This document shows, one piece after another, positions 46,786-55,902 of a stretch of 64,000 nucleotides of DNA. Under the pieces are notes generated by a model that saw nothing but the letters and a program-made list of their open reading frames with translations, was not told the origin of the DNA and ran no database searches. The DNA lies in the NCBI RefSeq assembly GCF_016424485.1, contig NZ_JAELUP010000061.1, forward strand, positions 62,001 to 126,000. Reading direction: 5' to 3'. Each line of letters starts with the position of its first letter. Positions within the stretch are counted from its first letter, which is position 1. This DNA comes from Paenibacillus roseus. GTDB lineage: Bacteria; Bacillota; Bacilli; Paenibacillales; Paenibacillaceae. A program made the position numbers and the translations under genes.

Positions 46786-48051
46786 TCAACCTTTCAATTG
46801 TTGCACGAGATCAAGCCTGCGAAACAACTTCTTCGACATTAGTTTAACCATTCCTACAAGCAGGAGTACTACAATGACAATCACCATGTAATAGACAACC
46901 AAGAAATAGAAGGGGTTCTCTACGATAATTATTAGAAGAGTAGTCGGAAACAAACTAGTAATCCCAATCGTCAGCATCAGTCTTCTGCTTGACAACATCT
47001 GAATGGAATCCATTGTTGCACCGCTAATCAACATTACCATATAAACCGGTATATTACGCTTAATTAACAAGGATAAGGTCCAAAGGTATAGCCCTGCTAA
47101 CATGAAACCCGTCGTTATGCTGACAATAAAGAGAAGCAAGCGATTGGTATCTGTCATCTTCGATAGTGCCAGAATTGATAAGCTTTCTGCTCCGATGATG
47201 CTATAGGCTTCAAAGTTTGACTCAACATTGATCGGTTCGAGGGCAGCCCTCAGCTCCATAGGAGACAGATTCGTGATTATCGTGCCATTCATATGGCTAT
47301 ATAGAGAGGCTTTTGCGAAGATACCCTCTGTATTCTTGGGAGGTTCCTTGAAATACCGAACAGGTAAAATCACGCTTCGATCAATCACTGCCTCAGGGTC
47401 ATTCATCGTAAATATTCTTTGTTGAGGCTTAAGAATGCCCGTCACGACACCATTAAAATGCCGAGAATAGTGCAGAAGCTCCAAACGGTCCCCTACCTGA
47501 TAGATGCCTTTATAAGCTGCACCAAGCAGAATCGGAATGTCCTTATCTTCTTCGAAGAAATATGAATTAGAGGAAAAAAAACTACCTTCTTGCAAACCAA
47601 TATTATTATATTCGAATACCTTTGCGTTAATCTGGAACGATGCGACTGTCGCATATGATTTACCTTCAAACTCGCGTATTTGAAGCCCTCTACCAGGTTC
47701 ATAGTAAGGACCAAACTGCTGGTCTATTTTGAAATCAGCAAGTTCTATAGGTTGCCACACGGCATTGTAGTAGTCAAATTTATTGGATTGGCGAAGTTTT
47801 TGACCGAATTGATACAAAATAGAAAAACTGTTTGGATTTGAGAAAAACAATTTCTCCTGCTCGTTGTATAAATTATCGGAAATTTGGTATACATTTTTCC
47901 CGTTGAACTGATGAGCAGCAGTTGTCTCTATGTTCGATTTTTGCAGGTTAAGGATTAATACTAGGATCAGTGAACAAAATAGTATAGCTGCTACCCCACT
48001 AAGTACATTTAAATAAGGGGTCTGCTTGAATAATAATTTGCGAACTTTCAA
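46786..48051 (-). CDS. ABC transporter permease (FtsX/MacB-like), large subunit
   Basis: Membrane protein of 421 residues. One N-terminal membrane segment (about 18-35) is followed by a large extracytoplasmic domain (about 40-280, rich in aromatic, Asn and Gln residues), then three C-terminal membrane segments (about 290-400: LLLFIVSITTGFMLAGLYLW; FYFLVVYYMVIVIVVLLLVG). This is the four-helix FtsX/MacB topology. It overlaps the preceding permease by 4 bp. Base composition is clearly AT-richer than that of the arg and uvr genes. The substrate is unknown. Confidence 0.82.
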   Translation of the reverse strand: MKVRKLLFKQTPYLNVLSGVAAILFCSLILVLILNLQKSNIETTAAHQFNGKNVYQISDNLYNEQEKLFFSNPNSFSILYQFGQKLRQSNKFDYYNAVWQPIELADFKIDQQFGPYYEPGRGLQIREFEGKSYATVASFQINAKVFEYNNIGLQEGSFFSSNSYFFEEDKDIPILLGAAYKGIYQVGDRLELLHYSRHFNGVVTGILKPQQRIFTMNDPEAVIDRSVILPVRYFKEPPKNTEGIFAKASLYSHMNGTIITNLSPMELRAALEPINVESNFEAYSIIGAESLSILALSKMTDTNRLLLFIVSITTGFMLAGLYLWTLSLLIKRNIPVYMVMLISGATMDSIQMLSSRRLMLTIGITSLFPTTLLIIIVENPFYFLVVYYMVIVIVVLLLVGMVKLMSKKLFRRLDLVQQLKG

Positions 48052-48977
48052 AATCGCTTACCACCTTTTTGAACCGACTCCTTAATAATCGTAAACCCAA
48101 GAGTAATCAGTAGAACCAGCCAGCCAGCGCAGACAAAGTACGTCAACTTATAAAGCCATACGTTATCCCATAATGGGTTAATGAATTTAAATGTCAAGAA
48201 TAAGACGAGTAATCCGCTGGAGCTAAAAAAATACGGCAGCAACTTCTGCTGCACCAAAAAACCGGTAATGCGCCAATAGGAACTTCCTGAAAAATAAAAC
48301 ACCTTTATTACGGCGTTATCCTTCCGTATCCACATAAAAATCACCAGGACTTTCATGATCGCCAAAAAAAGTATGGAAACCGTCAGAAAAGCTGGGAACA
48401 TTCGGTTTGACTCAAGCACATAAGTCCCGAATTGATCCCTGGGAATCAGCTCATACTTCTCACTGCCAATAAGCCTATCCAATACTTTCCTAGCATTTCC
48501 TGAAGGTGTAGAGAAATCAAAGTTTGTTCCGTTAGTCAGTTCGATAGCCGCCTCTTTGCTGACTAACCATATTTGGGATTGTAGCCGATAGGAATGTGGC
48601 GTATGGAAATAGCCAATGATTTCATAGGACTTTGGTATGTTGGCTATCGTACCGACCATTTTCCCAATAAGCGCATATTTGGTTCGCTCCGCCGTGCTCA
48701 TGCCTGAAATATAGTCGATTGGAGGAAGCTTAACGTGACCGTTAACGTGTACATACTTAAAATAAGGGGAAATGCTGTCATATTGCATCAATATGTAATT
48801 GGCCTTATGGTTCTTCAGTTTGCCTTCCCATCCTTTAGTGCGAAACGAAAGTGAATCTTTATTTAGATAGCCATTGTTAATCATATTAATCTGGTCTAAG
48901 TATGAGATGAACCAAAAAGCGCAGCCTGCAAGCAAGCAAATGAAATGCAAGATTAAAATATAACGGGTTTTATCCAT
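48048..48977 (-). CDS. ABC transporter permease-like membrane protein, small subunit
   Basis: Protein of 309 residues with the same topology as its neighbour: one N-terminal membrane segment (about 5-25), an outside domain (about 30-195), then three membrane segments (about 198-218, 245-268, 278-300). Sequence similarity to the larger permease is not obvious by eye, so this may be a heterodimeric transporter. The ATG at 48977 has no clear Shine-Dalgarno of its own and lies inside a 17-codon leader ORF, which suggests translational coupling. Confidence 0.78.
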   Translation of the reverse strand: MDKTRYILILHFICLLAGCAFWFISYLDQINMINNGYLNKDSLSFRTKGWEGKLKNHKANYILMQYDSISPYFKYVHVNGHVKLPPIDYISGMSTAERTKYALIGKMVGTIANIPKSYEIIGYFHTPHSYRLQSQIWLVSKEAAIELTNGTNFDFSTPSGNARKVLDRLIGSEKYELIPRDQFGTYVLESNRMFPAFLTVSILFLAIMKVLVIFMWIRKDNAVIKVFYFSGSSYWRITGFLVQQKLLPYFFSSSGLLVLFLTFKFINPLWDNVWLYKLTYFVCAGWLVLLITLGFTIIKESVQKGGKRF

Positions 48978-49006
48978 GAGTTGACTATAATTTTTCTTCT
49001 TTTCAA
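48953..49006 (-). CDS. Candidate 17-codon leader ORF of the ABC module
   Basis: A TTG at 49006, eight bases after AAAGGA, opens MKRRKIIVNSWIKPVIF and ends at 48953, overlapping the first codons of the small permease. The peptide is short and basic. It could be a leader that delivers ribosomes to the weakly initiated permease gene. Prediction from sequence only. Confidence 0.3.
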   Translation of the reverse strand: MKRRKIIVNSWIKPVIF

Positions 49007-49100
49007 AAAAATCATCCTTTCAATCAATTTTTAATGAAATGCTTACCAGCGATTTCAACAAGCTACTAGGTTTCACTTATTGATATATATGACACGAAAA

Positions 49101-49129
49101 ATTGTACTATATTTGTTATATATTATCAA
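49101..49129 (-). promoter_or_regulatory. Promoter of the ABC module (minus strand)
   Basis: On the minus strand TTGATA (49129-49124), 17-bp spacer, TACAAT (49106-49101), giving a leader of about 115 nt before the permease ATG. Confidence 0.65.
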
Positions 49130-49411
49130 TAATTGCCAATCGTGCATTTATAGGGATTCATCCTGAATCCATGAAAAGATTTGACGGGAGCAGGTCGATG
49201 AGCGCAAGAATGGGCGGTTAACGTTTTAAGAGACTGATCCCGATGAAAGCGTATGGGTTTCAAGACCGCACCTCCGTGGTGCCGATCTATGTCTGCGAGT
49301 ACGCTAGCGACGTCGCTTTCTTCAATCACCTTCAGATTATGGACGGCGGCGTCGAACAAAATTTGCATGCAGATATGGTTGGCGATACGAGGGAGCCCCC
49401 CAATAGTATGA
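49126..49411 (-). pseudogene. Remnant of an ExeA/TniB-type transposition-associated AAA ATPase
   Basis: The minus strand reads IGGLPRIANHICMQILFDAA then HNLKVIEESDVASVLADIDR, the typical C-terminal lid segment of ExeA-like AAA ATPases found with DDE transposases in Firmicutes. The Walker motifs and the N-terminal two thirds are missing, and the upstream part of the frame is replaced by an unrelated palindrome region. It is therefore a truncated fragment marking a past mobile element next to the ABC module. Confidence 0.5.
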
Positions 49412-49422
49412 TTAGTACACAA

Positions 49423-49467
49423 AAACCCGTAAGAGTTCACTTTTTTAAGTGTCCATCTTACGGGTTT
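49423..49467. repeat. Long palindrome, element-end remnant or bidirectional terminator
   Basis: AAACCCGTAAGA (49423-49434) and TCTTACGGGTTT (49456-49467) are perfect complements around a CACTT-TTTT-AAGTG core. T-rich tails occur on both sides. It may be fused insertion-sequence ends or a two-way terminator. Confidence 0.6.
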
Positions 49468-49474
49468 CTTTTCG

Positions 49475-49519
49475 CCCACAAACAAAAGGAAGACCTGTCG
49501 TATCACAGACGGTCTTCCT
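49475..49519 (-). terminator. Intrinsic terminator of the MMPL gene (minus strand)
   Basis: AGGAAGACC/GGTCTTCCT arms (49511-49519 and 49487-49495), extended by GAC/GTC, followed on the minus strand by TTTGTTTG. Confidence 0.75.
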
Positions 49520-49597
49520 CTAAAGATGAATCATTAAGCGTAACCTCCTGAGCCGCAAACTTGTTGAAGGCTTCACCATTACAACCAGAGCAGACAA

Positions 49598-51823
49598 TTA
49601 ATCCGCTCGTCCCTCATCCCGCATTTTCCTACCCTGAATAAAACGGGGAGCCCACCAGTTCCATTTGCCGAGCAGCTTCATCATGGACGGAACGAGCACC
49701 ATCCGGACGATTGTCGCATCAATGAAGATGGCGAGAGCGATGCCGACGCCAAGCTGTTTGATAGGCATGACGCCTGTAAAAGCGAAAGCCCCTGTAATGA
49801 CAATCATAATCGCGGCGGCGGACGTAATGATTTTGCTTGTAAGCGCAAGCCCTTCTAAGGTCGCTTGATCATTGTCCTGTGTTTGGCGGTAGATCTCCTG
49901 AATTCGCGAAATGAGGAAGACCTCGTAATCGGTGCTCAACCCGAAAACAATGCTGAAGATGAAAATCGGGATAAACAGAGCAATGCTTGAAGGCTCCATT
50001 CCAAGCAGACCGTCCTGAAAAATCCATACGAGCAGACCGAAGGTTGCGCACAAACTCAGAGCGTTCATCAAAATGGCTTTCAGAGGGATGAGCACAGAGC
50101 GGAAGGCGAGCAGCAGCACCAGATAGGTGGCGCCAAAAATCAGCGCAAGGCTATACACCGCTTTGGTGGAAATTTCATCGAATATTTCCTGATTAAATTT
50201 GGCATAGCCGCCGATTTTTAATTGCAGCCCATTGTCTTCGCGTTCCCAGCTCTTGACCCATTTTTTAGTTGCCTTTGCAAAGTTGTCTCCTTTAAGCTGA
50301 ACGCGCAGCAGAGCCAAATTATCGCTCAGCATCGCTTCCTTTATTGGAGCGAGTTGCTGAACTGCCGCGGGACTATCCATCATAGCCTGCCATTGCTCTG
50401 CATTTACACCCCCGGCCAGCGTAAAGATGGATTCAACTTGTTCCACATAAGGGTCCTTCTGCAGTTTCTGCTGCAACTGGTATAAGCGCTGTAAGGCATC
50501 TTGCTGGCTGTAGCTTTCCGGCGCTTGCGCCAGGACAACGATGGAAGCATGATGACTGGCGATAAAGGTCTCCTCATACAAGTTATACGCTATCCGCGAT
50601 TCATAGTGTTCCGGGAGTGAAGTCGTGTCAGGCACTCGCAAATCCATATTACGGATCGGGATCATGGCCGCCAGCAGCAACAGGAAGGCAGACAGTGCCA
50701 TAAGAACAGGACGCTTCATAACATTTCGCGAGAAGCGCAGCCAGATGCCGTCCGGAGATGATACTGAGGTGCGGGTACGGTTCCTTAACACCATAAATCG
50801 ATTTATGCGATGGCCGAGCAATGACAATAATGCGGGAAGAAGCGTAAGGGCCGAGAGAATAGAGAACAGCACGACTGTCATGCCCCCGAGTGCGATGACT
50901 TTGAAAATATCGACCTGGATGAACAGCATGCCCGCCAGTCCAATGAAGACACATAGCCCGGAGAAAATGATCGACTCGCCTGCTGTTTGTACCGAAATGC
51001 GGGTCGCTACCTCGACTGAGTGCTGGGCCAGCTCTTGCCGAAAACGGTTGACAAATAGCAGAGCGAAATCGATGCCAAGCGCAAGCCCCAACATAACGAT
51101 GACATTGAGCAGGAATACAGACAGATCCATCTGCAAGCCGAAGAAGTACAGCACGCCCATTGTGCAGACAACACTGATCAGCCCGACGATGAGCGGCAGT
51201 CCCGCGGCAATAAGTCCGCCAAAGGCCAGCAGCAGGACGATAAGCGCGACCGGAAGTCCGATCATTTCGGCCCGTGTCAAGTCCTCCTGGCTGGCTGTAT
51301 TCAAATCATTCTCAATGATCGGCGCTCCTGTAAGTTTGACGGGAATGCCTTCTTTTTTCAGTCCGTTGACAGCATCTTGAATCGAGCTCAAATTGTCTTT
51401 CATATGCTTGGCTTCCAGATCAAATCCTAGCGCGGCATAAGCGACCCCGTCCTTCATCATTTTGTCGCTCGCCGACACTCCTTTTCCTTCAAAAGGGCCC
51501 GTCGCAGTAGCAAGCCCCTGCAACGGCAGTGCGAGAAGCCTGTCCATCGTTTGTCTGATTTGCGCTTCGAACTTGCTGTAATCTCCGTCCACAGACTGTT
51601 CAAACAGCAGCAGAACCGTAGTATCATAGACTTTAAAACGGTCTTTAAGAAGCTGGTTCACCTCCTGGAAGGAACCTTTCATCGTGAAGCCGTTCCCTTT
51701 AAGCACCCCAGGAAGCTGGACTGCAAATACAGCCAGACCTAACACCGCAATGATCCATACGGCTACAATCCATTTGCGCAGTCTGTAGGCTGTCAAGCCA
51801 AGTTTGCCAAGCCAATGTTCCAT
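49598..51823 (-). CDS. MMPL/RND family membrane exporter
   Basis: Large proton-driven membrane transporter, 741 residues. The protein has two repeats, each with an outside loop domain and a cluster of membrane helices: first helix about 19-40, then GLIAAGLPLIVGLISVVCTM and GIDFALLFVNRFRQE (about 255-269); second half GIDFALL-equivalent GLSTDYEVFLISRIQE (about 630-645). The two charged motifs match the YdfJ-type MMPL signature. The ATG at 51823 follows GGTGGGAG; a GTG at 51835 is inside that region. Substrate unknown (drugs or lipids are typical). It is monocistronic. Confidence 0.92.
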   Translation of the reverse strand: MEHWLGKLGLTAYRLRKWIVAVWIIAVLGLAVFAVQLPGVLKGNGFTMKGSFQEVNQLLKDRFKVYDTTVLLLFEQSVDGDYSKFEAQIRQTMDRLLALPLQGLATATGPFEGKGVSASDKMMKDGVAYAALGFDLEAKHMKDNLSSIQDAVNGLKKEGIPVKLTGAPIIENDLNTASQEDLTRAEMIGLPVALIVLLLAFGGLIAAGLPLIVGLISVVCTMGVLYFFGLQMDLSVFLLNVIVMLGLALGIDFALLFVNRFRQELAQHSVEVATRISVQTAGESIIFSGLCVFIGLAGMLFIQVDIFKVIALGGMTVVLFSILSALTLLPALLSLLGHRINRFMVLRNRTRTSVSSPDGIWLRFSRNVMKRPVLMALSAFLLLLAAMIPIRNMDLRVPDTTSLPEHYESRIAYNLYEETFIASHHASIVVLAQAPESYSQQDALQRLYQLQQKLQKDPYVEQVESIFTLAGGVNAEQWQAMMDSPAAVQQLAPIKEAMLSDNLALLRVQLKGDNFAKATKKWVKSWEREDNGLQLKIGGYAKFNQEIFDEISTKAVYSLALIFGATYLVLLLAFRSVLIPLKAILMNALSLCATFGLLVWIFQDGLLGMEPSSIALFIPIFIFSIVFGLSTDYEVFLISRIQEIYRQTQDNDQATLEGLALTSKIITSAAAIMIVITGAFAFTGVMPIKQLGVGIALAIFIDATIVRMVLVPSMMKLLGKWNWWAPRFIQGRKMRDEGRAD

Positions 51824-51869
51824 AAAGGCTCCCACCTATGCATGTATGTTTATGTCAATGTCTGCTGCT

Positions 51870-51899
51870 ATCGTAACTGAAACGGAATGCCGATTTCAA
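51870..51899 (-). promoter_or_regulatory. Candidate promoter of the MMPL gene (minus strand)
   Basis: Minus-strand TTGAAA (51899-51894), 18-bp spacer, TACGAT (51875-51870). Confidence 0.4.
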
Positions 51900-51974
51900 C
51901 TTTGAGCTGGAACAGGTTTTAAAATATTCACCTTCCCTGTACAATATAGGGAATAGATGATGGGGGGCGTTTAT

Positions 51975-53735
51975 TTGTCGTTTATAACGAAGCTGGGCTG
52001 GTTTTTTCGCAAACGCTGGCTCTTATATGTGCTCATTGTATTCCTAATGTCTTCTACTAGCTACCTGAATAGTGTAGCGCCCCGTCTCGTAGGGAATGCC
52101 ATAGACAAGATGAAGGCCGGGCTGCTGACACAGGCCCTTCTTATGGAGACAGTCGGGCTATTGATCGGAATCGCGATTGTGATGTATTTGTTTATTTATG
52201 CATGGAATAATTTGTTGTTCGGCAGTGCGGCTCTGCTAGACAAGCAGCTTCGGGACCGCTTATTCGGTCATTGGACGAGGATGACACCTTCCTTCTTCCA
52301 GCGCAACCGCTCCGGTGAACTGATGGCGCTGGCATCCAACGATATCCAGGCAGTCAGCAATACGGCTGGATTTGGCGTGGTGACACTGGTCAATACAGTG
52401 GTGATTACCTCGGTTGTTATGGTATCCATGATCCTGTTTGTCAGCTTCAAGCTGATGATTGCGGCCCTGCTGCCGCTTCCTCTGCTGGCGCTGGCGATCA
52501 ATCGGCTGGGTAAGTCACTGCGCAATCGATTCATTTTGGCTCAAGAATCATTCGGGCAAATGAATGATCATGTGCTGGAGTCTATTTCGGTCATGCGCGT
52601 CATCCGCTCCTATGTGCAGGAAGAGAAGGATATGGAGGCATTTGAGCGGGTGACAGGCGAAGTCATGGAAAAGAATATCAGAGTTGCTTATGTGAACGCT
52701 CTTTTTCAGCCTGCGATATCTATCATAGTGGGCATCAGTTTTGCAATCGGGATCGGCTACGGTTCTTTTCTTGTCTTCAACAATGAAATTACTTTAGGGC
52801 AACTGGTTACGTTTAATATTTACCTGGGACTGCTGATATGGCCGATGATTGCATTCGGCGAGTTCATTAATATTTTACAGCGGGGCAATGCATCTGTGAA
52901 CCGCATACAGGATAATTTGAACCAGCGGCAGGAAGTAAGCGATGCGGATAAGCCTATGGAGCTTGTCCATCCCGGTCTGATTGAATTCAAAGGGCTTACG
53001 TTCCGTTATCCGGAGGCGAATACGGACAGTCTTACGGACCTGACGCTGACAATCCGCCGCGGGGAAACATTGGGCATTGTTGGCCGCACGGGAAGCGGCA
53101 AGAGCACGCTGCTGAAGCAACTGCTAAGGCAGTATCCGCTGCCGGAGCGCAGCCTGCTGATTGACGGCGCTCCGCTTGAGCGCATTGCCATTCATCATGT
53201 CCGCAGTTGGGTCGGATATGTCCCGCAGGAGCATCTGCTGCAGTCCCGGACAATCCGCGAAAATATTTCACTCGGCAAGCCGAACGCTACTGATTCCGAG
53301 CTTGCAGCAGTCCTGGAACTTGCATTTCTCAAACATGACGTTGAGCAGATGGAGCAGGGACTCGAAACTATTGTAGGGGAAAATGGAGTTGCCTTGTCCG
53401 GGGGACAAAAGCAGCGGGTTGGCATCGCGCGGGCGCTGCTGATTGACCCCGATATCCTTATACTGGATGATGCATTATCTGCGGTAGACGCTCGTACCGA
53501 GCATGCGATTTTAGAGCAAATAAGGCGAACACGCGAGGGTCGCACGACACTAATTGCTACTCATCGACTGACGGCTGTTGCCCATGCACAGCAAATTATT
53601 GTGCTTGACAACGGCCATATCACAGAATCGGGAACTCATGATCAACTGATGGAGCTTGGGGGCTGGTATTGCCTGCAGTATAACAGGCAAAAACTTGAGC
53701 AGGCCCTGCTGACGGACGGGAAGGAGGAGTTATGA
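51975..53735 (+). CDS. Heterodimeric multidrug ABC exporter, BmrC/YheI-like half
   Basis: Half-transporter of 586 residues, six membrane helices (about 10-300) fused to an ATPase. Walker A is GRTGSGKST (370-378), signature LSGGQKQR, Walker B LILDD with Asp498 and Asp499. The usual catalytic Glu is Asp499, so this subunit supplies the degenerate ATP site, as BmrC does in B. subtilis. The TTG at 51975 is seven bases after GGGGGG; the ATG at 51957 lies before it. The stop overlaps the partner's ATG by 4 bp. Confidence 0.9.
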   Translation: MSFITKLGWFFRKRWLLYVLIVFLMSSTSYLNSVAPRLVGNAIDKMKAGLLTQALLMETVGLLIGIAIVMYLFIYAWNNLLFGSAALLDKQLRDRLFGHWTRMTPSFFQRNRSGELMALASNDIQAVSNTAGFGVVTLVNTVVITSVVMVSMILFVSFKLMIAALLPLPLLALAINRLGKSLRNRFILAQESFGQMNDHVLESISVMRVIRSYVQEEKDMEAFERVTGEVMEKNIRVAYVNALFQPAISIIVGISFAIGIGYGSFLVFNNEITLGQLVTFNIYLGLLIWPMIAFGEFINILQRGNASVNRIQDNLNQRQEVSDADKPMELVHPGLIEFKGLTFRYPEANTDSLTDLTLTIRRGETLGIVGRTGSGKSTLLKQLLRQYPLPERSLLIDGAPLERIAIHHVRSWVGYVPQEHLLQSRTIRENISLGKPNATDSELAAVLELAFLKHDVEQMEQGLETIVGENGVALSGGQKQRVGIARALLIDPDILILDDALSAVDARTEHAILEQIRRTREGRTTLIATHRLTAVAHAQQIIVLDNGHITESGTHDQLMELGGWYCLQYNRQKLEQALLTDGKEEL

Positions 53736-55723
53736 CCAAGCCGGGCAATACTTCAGTATCCAGACGGTTAGTAGGCTATGTACTGCTGTTCAGACGGCAG
53801 GTAATTGCGGCGCTTGTCATCTTGGTTGTAGCGATGGCAGCCCAACTGGCCGGACCATATATTGCGAAAATCATTATAGACGATCATATCTTGGCAATTG
53901 AGCAGGCGTGGATTGAACTGCCCCAGGATCAGGCTCCCGTTTCCGTCAATCATGTGAATTACCGGGAACAGGCGTTTATCCGTGCAGACTGGCTGCAAGC
54001 GGAGGAAAGGGATGCGCTGCAAGCTTATCCGATTGTGCATATCAAGCAGGAAGGAGCAGCGTTCTTGCTGGAGAGCGCCGCATATGGCAATATCCGGCTG
54101 ACCGCTTCCGAGACGGCGGATTTCTACAGCTATGACATGCAGCCGGTACTGCTTTTGATCGGGCTTATTATCCTGCTTGCGATCATTGCAAGTGTCCTTA
54201 ACTTTATTCAGAGCTATATGTTGCAGGCGGTGGCTCAGCGCGTCGTACAACGTATCCGGATGGATGTATTCCGAAATTTGCACCGTATGCCGGTCCGTTA
54301 TTTTGACAACACGCCACTCGGGCAGGTTGTCTCACGTGTTGCCAATGACACGGAGAACATTAAGGAATTGTACATGAGTTTCATGTCGACCTTTGTCGTT
54401 AGCGGATTGAACATCCTGGGTGTTTTTGGAGCGTTGTTGTTTCTGGACTGGCGGATGGCGTTGGTCTGTTTCTTGCTGCTGCCAATCTATGCGGGCATTA
54501 TGGCGCTCCATCTGAAATTTTCCCGCAAGTATGTGGCAGCGATTCGCGCCCGGCTCGCGGAGATGAATGCGATGCTTAGCGAAGTCATTCAAATTATGCC
54601 TGTGCTCCAGGTGTTCCGCCGTGAAAAGGCGGTTCAGGAGGAATTCGAGAGGCTGAATGAAGACCGCTACCAGAATCAGCGTACGCAATTTCGGATATTT
54701 TCATTTTCGGGGCGGAATGCGGTGTATCTGGTAGGCCGAATTTTTACGGCTATGATTATCTGGTACTTCGGCAGCGGATCGCTGGAAGGCGCCATCTCCT
54801 TTGGGGTCTTTTACGCATTTATTGATTATTTGGGCCGGATATTTGAGCCGATTATTGGGATCTTCGATCAGTTGATGAACGCACAACGTGCCGTTGTGTC
54901 TGCGGAGCGGGTATTCGAGCTGATGGATGAACCAGGGAAAGAAGTCGAAGCAGGCGTGAATCCTCCAAGGCCGCAGGGACATGTGGAATTCAAAGGGGTC
55001 ACTTTCGGCTACCAGCCGGATCAACCGGTATTGAAAGAAATTTCATTTGAAGCAAGCAGGGGGGAAACCGTCGCGCTTGTCGGGCATACCGGTTCTGGAA
55101 AAAGCTCAATCATGAACCTGCTGCTCGGATTTTACGAGCCGAATGCGGGACAGATTCTTATCGACGGCGCTGATATTGCGGGCATGTCCAGACAGGAACT
55201 GCGCCGTCATATGGGGATCGTGCTGCAGGACCCGTTCCTGTTCACGGGGGATATTCGGTTCAATGTTAGTTTATATAATGATGAAATGGTTGAGGCCGAT
55301 GTGCAGCGGGCACTGGATGAGGTAGGTGCGGCTGACTTTGTCGGCAAGTTGCCAAAAGGTCTGCAAGAGCCGGTCGTCGAACGGGGATCGACGTTGTCAG
55401 CGGGCCAGAGACAGCTTATCTCATTTGCACGTGCCCTTGCTTTTGATCCTGCAATTCTGATACTGGATGAGGCGACTTCAAGCATCGATAGCGAGACAGA
55501 GTCTGTTATTCAAAGAGCGCTTGAAGTATTGCGTCATGGCCGTACGACATTCATTATCGCCCATCGCCTTTCCACGATAAAAGATGCGGACCGCATCCTT
55601 GTACTCCACCGCGGGCATATTGTGGAGCGAGGTACGCATGAGGAACTGATGGCGCTGCAGGGCCGCTATTATCGCATGTACCAGCTTCAGAGCAGCGAGG
55701 GAGCTGTGTCCGTAAATGTATAA
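53732..55723 (+). CDS. Heterodimeric multidrug ABC exporter, BmrD/YheH-like half
   Basis: Partner of the preceding gene, 663 residues. It has an outside insert of about 85 residues between the first two membrane helices (about 50-135), as in BmrD. The ATPase domain has Walker A GHTGSGKSS near 451, signature LSAGQRQL and a canonical Walker B LILDEATSS with catalytic Glu580. The complex would therefore have one working and one degenerate ATP site. AGGAGG and the ATGA overlap indicate coupled translation. The likely role is drug efflux. Confidence 0.91.
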   Translation: MTKPGNTSVSRRLVGYVLLFRRQVIAALVILVVAMAAQLAGPYIAKIIIDDHILAIEQAWIELPQDQAPVSVNHVNYREQAFIRADWLQAEERDALQAYPIVHIKQEGAAFLLESAAYGNIRLTASETADFYSYDMQPVLLLIGLIILLAIIASVLNFIQSYMLQAVAQRVVQRIRMDVFRNLHRMPVRYFDNTPLGQVVSRVANDTENIKELYMSFMSTFVVSGLNILGVFGALLFLDWRMALVCFLLLPIYAGIMALHLKFSRKYVAAIRARLAEMNAMLSEVIQIMPVLQVFRREKAVQEEFERLNEDRYQNQRTQFRIFSFSGRNAVYLVGRIFTAMIIWYFGSGSLEGAISFGVFYAFIDYLGRIFEPIIGIFDQLMNAQRAVVSAERVFELMDEPGKEVEAGVNPPRPQGHVEFKGVTFGYQPDQPVLKEISFEASRGETVALVGHTGSGKSSIMNLLLGFYEPNAGQILIDGADIAGMSRQELRRHMGIVLQDPFLFTGDIRFNVSLYNDEMVEADVQRALDEVGAADFVGKLPKGLQEPVVERGSTLSAGQRQLISFARALAFDPAILILDEATSSIDSETESVIQRALEVLRHGRTTFIIAHRLSTIKDADRILVLHRGHIVERGTHEELMALQGRYYRMYQLQSSEGAVSVNV

Positions 55724-55793
55724 GTTGAATTAAAGAAAGTCAGGCAAGGCCTGCGTGTGAAAGGTTCTTCCGATCGCTGTTGTCCCCGAATCA

Positions 55794-55842
55794 AAAGGCT
55801 TCCGTCCGGTCAGCCCCCGGATGGAAGCCTTTCTTTCTTTCT
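55794..55842. terminator. Intrinsic terminator between convergent genes
   Basis: AAAGGCTTCCGTCCGG (55794-55809) pairs with 55817-55832 with a single G-T pair; TTCTTTCTTT follows on the plus strand. Confidence 0.92.
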
Positions 55843-55902
55843 TCAAATTACTCCATGCCTGCTTGCAAACTGTTTCCACAGCCGCCGCCAGCGCTACGCT
55901 GC

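Noticed and set aside
49243..49551. Plus-strand frame of 102 codons
   Set aside because: It runs opposite the ExeA-like fragment and through the palindrome; no ribosome site or family features.
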